The position numbers were made by a program, and so were the translations under genes. A stretch of 9,421 bases of DNA, taken from contig CAZKTF010000142.1 of assembly GCA_964555565.1 (NCBI GenBank), forward strand, positions 1 through 9,421. Direction: 5' to 3'. The notes beneath the pieces were generated by a model, which made no database searches, was not told the DNA's origin, and saw only the letters and a program-made list of their open reading frames with translations. The DNA is from CAZKTF01 sp964555565 (lineage in GTDB: Bacteria; Planctomycetota; JAJSAM01; JAKLKS01). Shown here piece after piece: positions 1 through 7,451 of the stretch. Position 1 is the first letter of the stretch, and each line of letters opens with the position of its first letter.

Positions 1-1185
1 AGGGCCTGCGCCCCCGGCGGGGCCGGGGCGGGGGCGGGTCCGGGGAACGGGGGCGGCGCGGCGTCCGCGGCGCGCGCGCTCGCGTAGAGGAGGCCCGTGG
101 CCGCGAACAGGACGAGGAGGCCCGAGCCCCCGAGGCTCACGAAGGGGAGCGCGATCCCCTTCGTGGGGACGCAGGCCGTGACCACGGCCACGTTGATGGC
201 GGCCTGGAGTCCGACCCAGAGGGTCACCCCGAGGGAGACGAGGAAGGCGAAGCGGTGCCCCCGCTCGAGCGCACGGAGGCAGACCCGCGCCCCGGCCCGC
301 ACGTAGAGGGCGTAGAGGAGAACGACGAGGAGCGTCCCGGCGAGGCCCAGCTCCTCGCCGATCACCGGGAGGATGAAGTCGGAGGAGCTCTCCGGCAGGA
401 AGAGGAGCTTCGCCGTCCCCGCCCCGAGCCCGTGCCCGACGAGCCCGCCGGACCCCAGCGCCAGGAGGGACTGGTGGACCTGGTACTGGGCCTGGCCGGA
501 GCCGGTGAGCGGCGAGAAGCGGTCCCGGAACTCGTCCAGCCGGGACGCCACGTGGCAGGCCAGCACCGGGATCGCCGGGATCGAGGCGAGGAGGAGGTGG
601 CGCATCCGGATCCCGCCCACGATGAGGAGCGCCGTCCCGAGGGCCGCGAGGAACAGCGCGGTCCCGAAGTCCGGCTCCACGAGGACCAGGACCGCGAGCC
701 CGCCCACGGCCCCGGCCGCGGGCAGGAACCCGCGGCAGAAGTCGCCGAGCCGCTCCCGCGCGTCGCAGAGCCAGGTGGCGACGAAGACCAGGAGGGAGAG
801 CTTGGCCAGCTCCGAGGGCTGGAAGGAGAACTCCCCCGCCCGGAACCACCGGGTGGCCCCCTTGATCCGGGTCCCGGCCAGGAGCACCGCCACGAGGAGG
901 ACCGCCGTGAGCACGAGCAGCGGGCGGGAGTGCCGCTTCCAGGCGTCGAGGGGGACCCGCACGGTCACCACCATGGCCAGGAGCCCCAGGAGCGCCCAGG
1001 CGAGCTGCCGCTTGAGGTAGTAGGTCCCGTCCCCGGTCCGGAGGTCCGCCACCACCGAGGAGGAGGAGTNNNNNNNNNNTCAGGACGCCGAGCGCGGTGA
1101 GCGCGAGCGCCGCGAGGACCGCGGCGCGGCCCCAGGGCTCCGCCGCGGCGGGTACGGCCGCGGCGCGGGCGGGGGGGGCGCTCAT
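1..1185 (-). CDS. ftsW: FtsW, SEDS-family septal peptidoglycan polymerase (3' end beyond window; internal N-gap)
   Basis: Polytopic inner-membrane glycosyltransferase that polymerises lipid II at the septum together with FtsI. The ATG at 1185-1183 overlaps the mraY stop as ATGA. The first 35 codons end in a hydrophobic stretch (LALTALGVL) typical of TM1. After the Ns the frame resumes as SSSSVVAD...YYLKRQLAW. Family signatures follow: KGATRWF and FQPSELAK (about 780-865), SSSDF with the Asp expected to be catalytic (codon 380-378), PVIGEELG, and LPFVSLGGSG (about 125-150). The C-terminus is a Pro/Ala-rich tail still open at base 1. About 390 codons are visible, close to the usual full length, so little is missing. 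With the printed 10 Ns the two halves are out of frame. Any gap length divisible by 3 restores one frame, so I read the gene as intact. RodA is the alternative, but context favours FtsW. Confidence 0.93.
   Translation of the reverse strand, partial: MSAPPARAAAVPAAAEPWGRAAVLAALALTALGVLXXXXLLLLGGGGPPDRGRDLLPQAAARLGAPGAPGHGGDRAGPPRRLEAALPPAARAHGGPPRGGAPGRDPDQGGHPVVPGGGVLLPALGAGQALPPGLRRHLALRRAGAARRLLPRVPARGRGRGRARGPGPRGAGLRDRAVPRGPRDGAPHRGRDPDAPPPPRLDPGDPGAGLPRGVPAGRVPGPLLAAHRLRPGPVPGPPVPPGAGVRRARRARARGGDGEAPLPAGELLRLHPPGDRRGAGPRRDAPRRSPLRPLRAGRGAGLPPCARAGAPLRLPRLPRGDPLGRTPGRHQRGRGHGLRPHEGDRAPLREPRGLGPPRPVRGHGPPLRERARRGRRAAPVPRTRPRPGPAGGAGP
1070..1079. other. Assembly gap (10 Ns) inside ftsW
   Basis: Ten consecutive Ns interrupt ftsW after codon 35. 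The flanks on the coding strand are GTCCTGA before the gap and ACTCCTCCTCC after it. The number of missing bases must be a multiple of 3 for the two FtsW halves to join, so 10 is a placeholder. A missing stretch as short as 6 nt could encode the family's usual Met-Val-Tyr ahead of the Ser-rich stretch (inference). Confidence 0.95.
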
Positions 1186-2279
1186 CGGGCCTTGGCCACG
1201 GCGAGCGTGACGACGGCGAGGATGGCCGCGCAGATCCACAGGCGCGCCACCACCTGCGTCTCCTTCCACCCGCCGAACTGGAGGTGGTGGTGCCAGGGGG
1301 CGCAGCGGAAGACCCGCGTGCGGGTCCGCTTGTACCAGCCCACCTGGATGAGGACCGAGAGGGCCTCCCACACGAACACCCCGCCCGCCAGCGCCAGCGC
1401 CCAGGCCTGCCGGGAGGCCAGCGCCGCCACGGCGAGCCCGCCGCCGATGGCCAGCGAGCCGGTGTTCCCCATGAAGACCGAGGCCGGGTGGCAGTTCCAC
1501 CAGAGGAAGCCGACGCATGCCCCTCCCAGGGCCGCGAGGAACACGGCCAGCTCCCCCGCCCCGGGCACGTAGGACATGTGGAGGAAGGAGGCCCAGTCGT
1601 GGCGCCCGGCGGCGTAGGCGAGCGGCGCCAGCGCCAGCGCGGCCATGGCGGAGCAGCCCGCGGCCAGGCCGTCCAGCCCGTCGGTCAGGTTGACGGCGTT
1701 GGAGGAGCCCACGACCACGAACATCCCGGCCACGAGGTAGAAGCCGCCGAGGTCCACCGCCGCCGCCCGCGCCAGCGGGAGGTCCACGACCCCCGCGGGG
1801 GCGTCCCCGTCCGCGTGCAGCCAGAGGGTGCCCACCACGAGGAGCGCGACGAGCCCCTGGCAGGCGATCTTCGTCCGCGCGGCCATCCCCTTGGAGTCCG
1901 GGACCGTCAGCTTCATCCAGTCGTCCGCGGCCCCGAGGACGCCGAGCGCGAGGGTGGTCCAGAGCGCCAGGAGGACCGCCAGGTTGTCCAGGCGGCCGAA
2001 GAGCAGCGTGGCCGTGGCCACCGCCGCCAGGATGAGGACCCCGCCCATGGTGGGCGTCCCCCCCTTCCCGGAGACGAGGAGGATCCCGTTCAGGCGCTCC
2101 GAGTCGGTCCGGATGTTCTCCCCCACCCGGCGCGCGCGGAGCCAGGCGATGACCGAGGGGCCGAGGACGAGGCAGACGAGGAAGGCGGTGACCGCGGCGC
2201 ACAGGGCCCGGAAGGTGATGGTCCGGAAGGCCCCGAACCCGGGGACCCACTCCTCGAGGCCCAGGAGGAGCCGGATCAC
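1182..2279 (-). CDS. mraY: MraY, phospho-MurNAc-pentapeptide translocase (Asn at the third catalytic Asp position)
   Basis: Integral membrane enzyme that transfers phospho-MurNAc-pentapeptide from UDP to undecaprenyl phosphate, giving lipid I. It has 365 residues, the usual length, and starts with GTG overlapping the murF stop as GTGA; GGGAGG lies 4 nt upstream. Motifs in order: GTPTMGG (74-80), the Asp pair AADDWMK (D119, D120), NAVNLTDGLDG (194-204), FMGNTGSLAIGG (269-280), and PWHHHL with the His triad 330-332. About ten membrane segments are spread along the protein. The oddity is N272: the family has Asp here (E. coli D267, motif MGDxGS), one of three Asp residues tied to Mg2+ and catalysis. 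The codon is AAC at 1466-1464. The region between RTDSERLN and GTPTMGG is also longer than in E. coli. Context and all other motifs leave little doubt about family; activity at N272 is open. Confidence 0.95.
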   Translation of the reverse strand: MIRLLLGLEEWVPGFGAFRTITFRALCAAVTAFLVCLVLGPSVIAWLRARRVGENIRTDSERLNGILLVSGKGGTPTMGGVLILAAVATATLLFGRLDNLAVLLALWTTLALGVLGAADDWMKLTVPDSKGMAARTKIACQGLVALLVVGTLWLHADGDAPAGVVDLPLARAAAVDLGGFYLVAGMFVVVGSSNAVNLTDGLDGLAAGCSAMAALALAPLAYAAGRHDWASFLHMSYVPGAGELAVFLAALGGACVGFLWWNCHPASVFMGNTGSLAIGGGLAVAALASRQAWALALAGGVFVWEALSVLIQVGWYKRTRTRVFRCAPWHHHLQFGGWKETQVVARLWICAAILAVVTLAVAKAR

Positions 2280-3718
2280 ACCGCCTCCCGCCGGCCCTCG
2301 CCCCCGGCCTTCGCCTCCCCGGCCGCGAGCCGGGACCGGAGCGCCGACGCGAGGCGGTCCAGTTCCGCCGCGCGGGAGCCCTTGAGGAGGACCACGTCCC
2401 CGGGCGAGGGGAGGAAGGCCGGGCCCTCGAGCGCGAACTCCACGCTGGGCGAGCAGAGGACGCGGTCCCTGGGGAGTCCCGCGTCGAGCGCCGCGGCCAC
2501 CGCGTGGCGGGCCTGCTCCCCCACCGCCCAGACGAAGTCGGCGCAGGCGGCCGCGCGCCGGCCGATCCGCCGGTGCTGCTGCTCCGCAGCGTCCCCCAGC
2601 TCGCGCATGTCGCCGAAGACGAAGACCCGCCGCCCGTCGGTCACCGTGGCGGAGAGCTCCTCGAGCGCGGCCTCCACGCTCGCCGGGTTGGCGTTGTAGG
2701 AGTCGTCGATCAGGGTGACCCCGCCCACGGACTCGCGGCTGAGGCGCATCCGCGGGTTGCGGACCGCGCGCAGCGCGTCGCGCAGCCTTCCCGGGTCCCC
2801 GCCGAGGAGCATCCCGGCGGCCAGCGCCGCGAGCGCGTTGGAGACGTTGTGGAGCCCCTCGAGCGCGAGCCCGAAGGGCATCTTCCCGTAGAGCCAGAAG
2901 GTCGTCCCCCGGGGCCGGCGGCGCCCGGCGCGGGTCGCCCAGACGTCCGGGGACTCCCCCTCCCCCGGGTTCCAGCGGCCGAAGGTGCAGACGCGGCAGC
3001 GGGCCCGGGAGGCGAGCAGCGGCGCGAAGGGGTCCTCCGCGTTCACGATGGCCGCCCCGTCCTCCGGGAGCGCCGCCAGCAGCGCGGCCTTCTCCTCGGC
3101 GATGGCCCGGAGCGACCCGAAGTGGCCGAGGTGGGCCTCGCCCACGTTCGTCACGATCCCCACGTGGGGCCTGGCGATCGCGGCCAGCGCCGCGACCTCG
3201 CCCGGCCGGCTGGTCCCGATCTCGACGACGAGGGTGCGGGTCCCGCCGTCGGCGCGGAGGATGGTGAGGGGGACCCCGAGGTCGTTGTTGTAGGACCTCT
3301 CGGAGCGGACCGTGGGGCCGAGCGTCGCGGCCGCCGCGCCGACCAGGTCCTTGGTCGTCGTCTTCCCGTTGGAGCCGGTGATCCCGATCACCGTGGCCGT
3401 GAGCCGGCCGCGGACGAAGGAGGCCAGGCGCCCCAGGGCCGCGCGCGGGTCCTCCACCACGAGGAGCGGGAGGGGACCGCCGAGCGGAGGGATGGGCGAC
3501 CCGCGGCGCACCACGGCCGCGGCGGCCCCGGCGAGGCGCGCGGTCTCGAGGAAGCGGTGGCCGTCGGTGTGCTCCCCGGGGAGGGCGAAGAAGAGGTCCC
3601 CGGGCTTGAGCGCGCGGGTGTCGATGCAGGCGCCGGTCGCCGGGAGGGGACGCTCCGCGGGGAGCGGCTCGTCGGCGTCGAGGGCGCGGGAGACGAGGGC
3701 GAGGGTCAGGGGGTCCAT
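2276..3718 (-). CDS. murF: MurF, UDP-MurNAc-tripeptide--D-Ala-D-Ala ligase
   Basis: Cytoplasmic ATP-dependent Mur ligase that adds D-Ala-D-Ala to UDP-MurNAc-tripeptide, giving the pentapeptide that MraY uses. It has 480 residues. The N-terminal domain contains CIDTRALKPGDLFFAL (31-46), followed by the P-loop GITGSNGKTTTKD (112-124) and RSYNNDLGVPLTIL (141-154). Further motifs are NVGEAHLGHFGS (191-202), LHNVSNALAA (289-298) and LIDDSYNANPASVEAAL (336-352). FGDMRELGD (368-376) and LLKGSRAAELD (444-454) complete the C-terminal domain. I chose the ATG at 3718-3716 because homology begins there and GAGG sits 6 nt upstream, with GGAAGGA further back. An in-frame ATG-like start at 3808 would add 30 Arg/Gly-rich residues unlike any MurF. 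Unlike its neighbours it is separated from the preceding gene, by 156 nt. Confidence 0.96.
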   Translation of the reverse strand: MDPLTLALVSRALDADEPLPAERPLPATGACIDTRALKPGDLFFALPGEHTDGHRFLETARLAGAAAAVVRRGSPIPPLGGPLPLLVVEDPRAALGRLASFVRGRLTATVIGITGSNGKTTTKDLVGAAAATLGPTVRSERSYNNDLGVPLTILRADGGTRTLVVEIGTSRPGEVAALAAIARPHVGIVTNVGEAHLGHFGSLRAIAEEKAALLAALPEDGAAIVNAEDPFAPLLASRARCRVCTFGRWNPGEGESPDVWATRAGRRRPRGTTFWLYGKMPFGLALEGLHNVSNALAALAAGMLLGGDPGRLRDALRAVRNPRMRLSRESVGGVTLIDDSYNANPASVEAALEELSATVTDGRRVFVFGDMRELGDAAEQQHRRIGRRAAACADFVWAVGEQARHAVAAALDAGLPRDRVLCSPSVEFALEGPAFLPSPGDVVLLKGSRAAELDRLASALRSRLAAGEAKAGGEGRREAV

Positions 3719-3743
3719 GGCGAGCCTCGAGTTCCTTCCGTTC

Positions 3744-3764
3744 GCGGGGGCCGCGCGCCCCCGC
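3744..3764 (-). promoter_or_regulatory. GC hairpin in the murF leader
   Basis: A perfect 8-bp stem (GCGGGGGC at 3744-3751 with GCGCCCCC... complement at 3757-3764) and a 5-nt loop lie 25 nt ahead of the murF ATG. The octamer cgagcctc flanks it at 3721-3728 and 3771-3778, exactly 50 nt apart. No T-run follows on the coding strand, so it is not a standard terminator. It could affect murF translation or mRNA stability (inference). Confidence 0.45.
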
Positions 3765-3789
3765 CGGCCCCGAGCCTCACTTCCCCGTC

Positions 3790-3808
3790 GTGGGACGGAC
3801 GGTCCCAC
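3790..3808 (-). repeat. Perfect inverted repeat in the murE-murF spacer
   Basis: GTGGGAC (3790-3796), a 5-base loop, then GTCCCAC (3802-3808). It forms a 7-bp hairpin on either strand. No T-run is present. Together with the structures on either side it makes this 156-nt spacer (3719-3874) unusually structured; I see no convincing promoter in the spacer. Confidence 0.5.
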
Positions 3809-3811
3809 CTG

Positions 3812-3857
3812 AGTTCGGGCCCGTCCGACCGGAACTTGCGGGGGGCGCGGAGTTCCG
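3812..3857 (-). repeat. Three-part repeat with two mutually exclusive hairpins after murE
   Basis: AGTTC occurs at 3812-3816 and AGTTCCG at 3851-3857. Between them CGGAACT (3830-3836) is complementary to both. The centre can pair with the 3851-3857 arm (7 bp, 14-nt loop) or through GAACT with the 3812-3816 arm (5 bp), but not both at once. The arrangement recalls attenuators, but it may be a degraded repeat. Function is not established. Confidence 0.35.
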
Positions 3858-3874
3858 TCCGGGGGGCCCCGGCG

Positions 3875-5383
3875 TCAGCCGGGCGGTCCCGTCCCCGGGG
3901 CCGCGAGCGCCCGCCGCGCCTCCTCCCGATCGTCGAAGGGGACGCTGCGGTCGCGGAGGACCTGCACCGTCTCGTGCCCCTTGCCCGCCAGGAGCACCGT
4001 GTCGCCGGGCCGCGCCCGGCCGACCGCCTCGGCGATCGCCGCGCGCCGGTCCGGGATCACGGAGACCCGGCCCGCGAGGGACGCGGGCACCCCGGCGAGC
4101 ATCTCCTCGAGGATGGCCCGCGGGTCCTCCGAGCGAGGGTTGTCCGAGGTGAGCAGGACCTCGTCGGCCAGCTCCGCCATGGCCCGGGCCATCCGGGGCC
4201 TCTTGGTCCGGTCCCGGTCCCCGCCGCAGCCGCCGAGGACGAGGAGCCTCCCGGGCGTGACCGGCCTGAGGTTGGCCAGGACGCGGCGGACCGCGTCGTC
4301 GGTGTGCGCGTAATCCACGACCACGGCGATCCCTCCGGTCCCGTCGTCCACGCGCTCGAGCCGTCCGGGCACGCCGCGGAGGAGGGCGAGCCCCGCGGCG
4401 ATCTCGGCGGGGGAGAGCCCGAGGGCGTGGGCCGCCGCCGCGGCGGCCAGGAGGTTCTCCGCGTTGTGGCGGCCGAGGAGGGGACTGCGCACCGCGGCCT
4501 TCCCGTCCGGGGTCCGGAGGGTGAACTCCAGGCCGCCGGGCCCGAGACGGAGCTCCTCGGCCCCCACGTCCACCCGGGGGAGGATCCCGTAGCGGAGGAC
4601 GCGGCCCGGCGCGCGGGCCGCGAACCACTCCGCCGCCGGGTCCGCCGCGTTGACGCAGGCCGTGCCGTCGGGGGGGAGGGAGGAGAAGAGGAGCCCCTTC
4701 GCGTCCCGGTAGGCCTCCATCGTCCCGTGGTAGTCCAGGTGGTCCCCGGTGAGGTTCGTGAGCACCGCCACGGCGAAGGGGACCCCCCGCACCCGCTGCT
4801 GGACCAGGGCGTGGGAGGAGACCTCCATGGCGACGAACCGGCACCCCGCCCCGCGCATCCCGGCGAAGAGTTCCTGGAGCTCCACGGGGCCCGGCGTGGT
4901 GTTCGCGGCCGGCAGCCGGCGCTCCCCCACCCGGTACTCCACGGTCCCGAGGAGCCCGCAGGGCCGCCCGCTCCCCTCGAGGGCGGCCTGGAGGAGGAAG
5001 GCCGTCGTGGTCTTCCCGTTCGTCCCCGTGATCCCGGCCACCCGCAGGGCCCCGGCGGGTCGCCCGTGGAAGACGGCCGCCAGGTCCGCCGCGGCGGCCC
5101 GGACGTCGGGGACGACCACGACGGGCACCGGTAGGCGCAGGGGCCGCGCGGCCACGACGGCGGTCGCCCCGCGGCGGACGGCGTCGGCTGCGAACTCCGC
5201 CCCGTCCGCCCTCTCGCCGGGGATCGCGAGGAAGAGGGTCCAGGGCCCCGCGCGGCGGGAGTCCGTCGCGAGGGATGCGACCCGGCCGCGGAGGCCCGCC
5301 GGCAGCGGCGTCCCGGGGAGGGCCTCGCGCAGGAGGGCGCGGAGGTCCCAGACTTCGGACGACTTCGTCGTCCCCGGTTTCAT
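3875..5383 (-). CDS. murE: MurE, UDP-MurNAc-dipeptide--meso-diaminopimelate ligase
   Basis: Cytoplasmic Mur ligase that adds the third stem-peptide residue to UDP-MurNAc-L-Ala-D-Glu. It has 502 residues, a normal length. Motifs: LATDSRRAGPWTLFLAIPG (38-56), P-loop GITGTNGKTTT (117-127), NTTPGP (161-166) and MEVSSHAL (186-193). LTNLTGDHLDYHG (208-220) is followed by K229, at the position of the carbamylated Lys. VVDYAHTDDAV (355-365), GCGGDRDRTKRP (385-396), TSDNPRSEDP (412-421) and LAGKGHE (465-471) complete the set. DNPR (414-417) is the known meso-diaminopimelate recognition motif; lysine-type MurE differs there, so DAP is the likely substrate. The ATG at 5383-5381 overlaps the ftsI stop as ATGA, and GGGGGAA lies 5 nt upstream. 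Confidence 0.96.
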   Translation of the reverse strand: MKPGTTKSSEVWDLRALLREALPGTPLPAGLRGRVASLATDSRRAGPWTLFLAIPGERADGAEFAADAVRRGATAVVAARPLRLPVPVVVVPDVRAAAADLAAVFHGRPAGALRVAGITGTNGKTTTAFLLQAALEGSGRPCGLLGTVEYRVGERRLPAANTTPGPVELQELFAGMRGAGCRFVAMEVSSHALVQQRVRGVPFAVAVLTNLTGDHLDYHGTMEAYRDAKGLLFSSLPPDGTACVNAADPAAEWFAARAPGRVLRYGILPRVDVGAEELRLGPGGLEFTLRTPDGKAAVRSPLLGRHNAENLLAAAAAAHALGLSPAEIAAGLALLRGVPGRLERVDDGTGGIAVVVDYAHTDDAVRRVLANLRPVTPGRLLVLGGCGGDRDRTKRPRMARAMAELADEVLLTSDNPRSEDPRAILEEMLAGVPASLAGRVSVIPDRRAAIAEAVGRARPGDTVLLAGKGHETVQVLRDRSVPFDDREEARRALAAPGTGPPG

Positions 5384-7104
5384 GGCCGTTCCCCCGCCTC
5401 GGCGTCGGGCCTCTCCCCGAGGTAGCGGAGGGACTTGCGGAGGACCTCGGCCGCGTAGGGGGCCGCCACGGAGGACCCGTAGGGGGTCCCGCGCTCCTTC
5501 GACGGCTCGTCGAGGAGGACGAGGCACAGCAGCCGCGGGCGCGCCACCGGGGCCATGCCCACGAAGGAGGAGACGTAGGCGATCTCCCCCCCGCCCTTCA
5601 TCTTCTGCGCGGTCCCGGTCTTGCCGGCCAGGGTGTAGCCGGTGCGGGGGAGGTTCCGCGCCGTGCCCTCCGTGACGACCTTCGCCATCATCCCCCGCAT
5701 CTCCTCCGCGACGGCCGCGTCGAGGACCCGCGGGGCCGGCGGCGCCTGCGGACCCTCGGCGGCGGGCCGGGCCCCGGCGGCCAGGATGCGCGGGGGCACC
5801 CGCCGCCCGTCCCCGGCCACGGGGACGTAGGCCGCCGCGAGTTGGAGGGGGGTCACGGCCACCTCCTGGCCGAAGGAGACCGAGACGAGGGTGTAGGTCT
5901 CCGTCCACTCGCTGCGGGGTCGGAGGATCCCGCCCACCTCGCCCGGGAGGCCGATCCCCGTGGGGCGCCCCAGGCCCAGCTCCCCGAGCGCGGCGAAGGC
6001 ACGGTCGATCCCGAGCCTCAGTCCCACGCGGGCCATGCCGCAGTTGCTCGAGCGGGCGATGACCTCGGCGAGGCGGATCCGGCCGTACCCCCGGGGCTCG
6101 TGCTCGTGGACGACCCGCTTTCCCACCCGGATCCACCCCTCGCCGCAGTCGATGAGCTCGTCCGCCCGGACCACCCCCGCCTGGAGCGCGGCGGCGGCGA
6201 CGAGCGGCTTGAACGTCGAGCCGGGTTCGAAGGAGTCGGTGATCGCCCGGGCGCGGCGGGCCTCGGGCGGGGCGGCCCCCGGGTCGGCGGGGTCGAAGGT
6301 GGGCCAGGAGGCCATCGCCAGGACCGCCCCGTCGGAGGGGTCGAGGACGAGGCAGACCCCCCCCTTCGGACGGTTCTTCTCGCAGGTGCGCCGGAGCTCG
6401 TCCTCGGCGAAGCCCTGGACGACCGCGTCCAGCGTGAGCCGTACGTCCCGGCCCCGGACCGCGGGGGTGGAGGAGACGTCGGGGATGGCGATCGGCCGCC
6501 CCTTCGCGTCCACCAGCACCGCGCGGCGGCCATCGACCCCGCGGAGTACCGCGTCCCTGGCCCTCTCGATCCCCTCGAGCCCGCGGCCGTCCACGTCCAC
6601 GAAGCCGAGGACCTGGGCGGCGACCCCGCCCGTCGGGTAGCAGCGGCGCATCTCGTCGCGGATCTCCAGCGCGTCCGCCGGGAGGCCCAGCGCGCCAAGG
6701 CGCGCCATGGCGCCCGGGTCCTCCACGCCGCGGCGGACCCAGGCGAAGCGCTTCCCCTGGGCCGCGGCCTTCCCCAGCCGGGCGCGGAGGGCCTCCGCAT
6801 CGACCCCGAGCGCCCCGGCGAGCGCGACGGCCGCCGCGGCGGGGTCGGGGAGGCGGGTCGGGTCCACGGCGACGCTCGGGAAGGGCCGGGAGGTGGCCAG
6901 CACGCGCCCCGCCGCGTCGAGGATGTCGCCGCGGGGGGCCGGGTCCGCCGCCCACTCCAGGCGCTGGACGCGGGAGGCGCGGCCGTAGGCGCCGTGCTGG
7001 ACGACCTGGATCCAGCAGAGACGCGCGCCCAGGGCCCCGAGGATCGCGAGGAGGAAGGCGAAGACGAGGCTGGCGCGGAACCGGGCGACGACGCGTTCCT
7101 CCAT
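5380..7104 (-). CDS. ftsI: FtsI (PBP3-type class B penicillin-binding protein), septal transpeptidase
   Basis: Septal D,D-transpeptidase, anchored in the inner membrane with its catalytic domain outside. It has 574 residues, close to E. coli FtsI. A short cytoplasmic N-terminus and one membrane segment (about 11-35) come first. The PBP-dimer domain follows, with APRGDILDAAGRVLA (56-70) and FVDVDGRGLEGIE (168-180). The transpeptidase domain has the three active-site motifs: S296-T-F-K299, S352-S-N354 and K495-T-G497. No PASTA domain follows, so it is not the SpoVD/PBP2x type with PASTA repeats. The ATG at 7104-7102 overlaps the ftsL stop by one base (TGATG), with GGGGAA just upstream. Neighbours ftsL and ftsW fit its role in the FtsQLBWI division complex. 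Confidence 0.95.
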   Translation of the reverse strand: MEERVVARFRASLVFAFLLAILGALGARLCWIQVVQHGAYGRASRVQRLEWAADPAPRGDILDAAGRVLATSRPFPSVAVDPTRLPDPAAAAVALAGALGVDAEALRARLGKAAAQGKRFAWVRRGVEDPGAMARLGALGLPADALEIRDEMRRCYPTGGVAAQVLGFVDVDGRGLEGIERARDAVLRGVDGRRAVLVDAKGRPIAIPDVSSTPAVRGRDVRLTLDAVVQGFAEDELRRTCEKNRPKGGVCLVLDPSDGAVLAMASWPTFDPADPGAAPPEARRARAITDSFEPGSTFKPLVAAAALQAGVVRADELIDCGEGWIRVGKRVVHEHEPRGYGRIRLAEVIARSSNCGMARVGLRLGIDRAFAALGELGLGRPTGIGLPGEVGGILRPRSEWTETYTLVSVSFGQEVAVTPLQLAAAYVPVAGDGRRVPPRILAAGARPAAEGPQAPPAPRVLDAAVAEEMRGMMAKVVTEGTARNLPRTGYTLAGKTGTAQKMKGGGEIAYVSSFVGMAPVARPRLLCLVLLDEPSKERGTPYGSSVAAPYAAEVLRKSLRYLGERPDAEAGERP

Positions 7105-7451
7105 CACTTCCCCGCTTTCGCCCGGCGGGGCTCCGGGGCCAGGAACCGGGCGGCCTGCTCCGGGGTCTCGATCACGTTCCAGCCCCGGGGGTAGTCGAGC
7201 GGGACCCGGCGCTCCCGGGCCGCGCCGAGGAGCCGCACCGGGGAGGCGAGGCGGGCGGTGCGCACGCGGCGTGCCTCGACCTCGCGGGCGAGCGCGTCGC
7301 GCTCCTTCTCCAGGCGCGCGACCCGGTACCCGGCGGCCACGAGCCACTGCCGGTGGGAGATGACGGCGAGCCCCACCGTGACCGCGGCCACCGGCGCCAG
7401 GACGAGGAGGACCGCGCGGAAGGCGGGCCCGGGGCCCGGGGGGCCGCTCAC
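7104..7451 (-). CDS. ftsL: FtsL-like divisome membrane protein
   Basis: Small bitopic division protein of 115 residues. A short Gly/Pro-rich N-terminus precedes a hydrophobic segment (about 14-36, AVLLVLAPVAAVTVGLAVI). Next comes a heptad-like, Arg/Glu/Leu-rich stretch predicted to form a coiled coil (about 45-70, RLEKERDALAREVE...). The motif SPVRLLGAARERRVPLDYP resembles the end of the FtsL/FtsB periplasmic domain. FtsL pairs with FtsB and activates FtsW-FtsI. Sequence conservation in this family is low, so the call rests on topology, size and position between rsmH and ftsI. The GTG at 7451-7449 overlaps the rsmH stop as GTGA, with GGGAG 7 nt upstream; there is no ATG at a suitable place. 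Confidence 0.85.
   Translation of the reverse strand: MSGPPGPGPAFRAVLLVLAPVAAVTVGLAVISHRQWLVAAGYRVARLEKERDALAREVEARRVRTARLASPVRLLGAARERRVPLDYPRGWNVIETPEQAARFLAPEPRRAKAGK

Noticed and set aside
3716..3808. Longer murF starting at 3808
   Set aside because: The extra 30 residues are Arg/Gly/Ala-rich and unlike MurF. The start would lie within the hairpin at 3790-3808, while the ATG at 3718 has a ribosome site and begins the homology.
2504..5134. Very long open frame on the + strand (876 codons), and similar ones at 255-1100, 1284-2699, 5275-7194 and 7353-8474
   Set aside because: They lie antisense to murF, murE, ftsI, mraY, ftsW and rsmH. The products are low-complexity Gly/Arg/Glu/Pro/Ala sequence with no recognisable domain, as expected when stop codons are rare in very GC-rich DNA.
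5384..6955. Upstream extension of the murE frame to 6955
   Set aside because: The frame runs open through ftsI only because of GC content. The extension is low-complexity, while the ATG overlapping the ftsI stop gives a normal-length MurE.
7105..7347. Upstream extension of ftsI to 7347
   Set aside because: It overlaps most of ftsL in another frame and yields an Arg/Pro/Gly-rich stretch. The ATG at 7104 gives the expected short cytoplasmic tail and membrane anchor.
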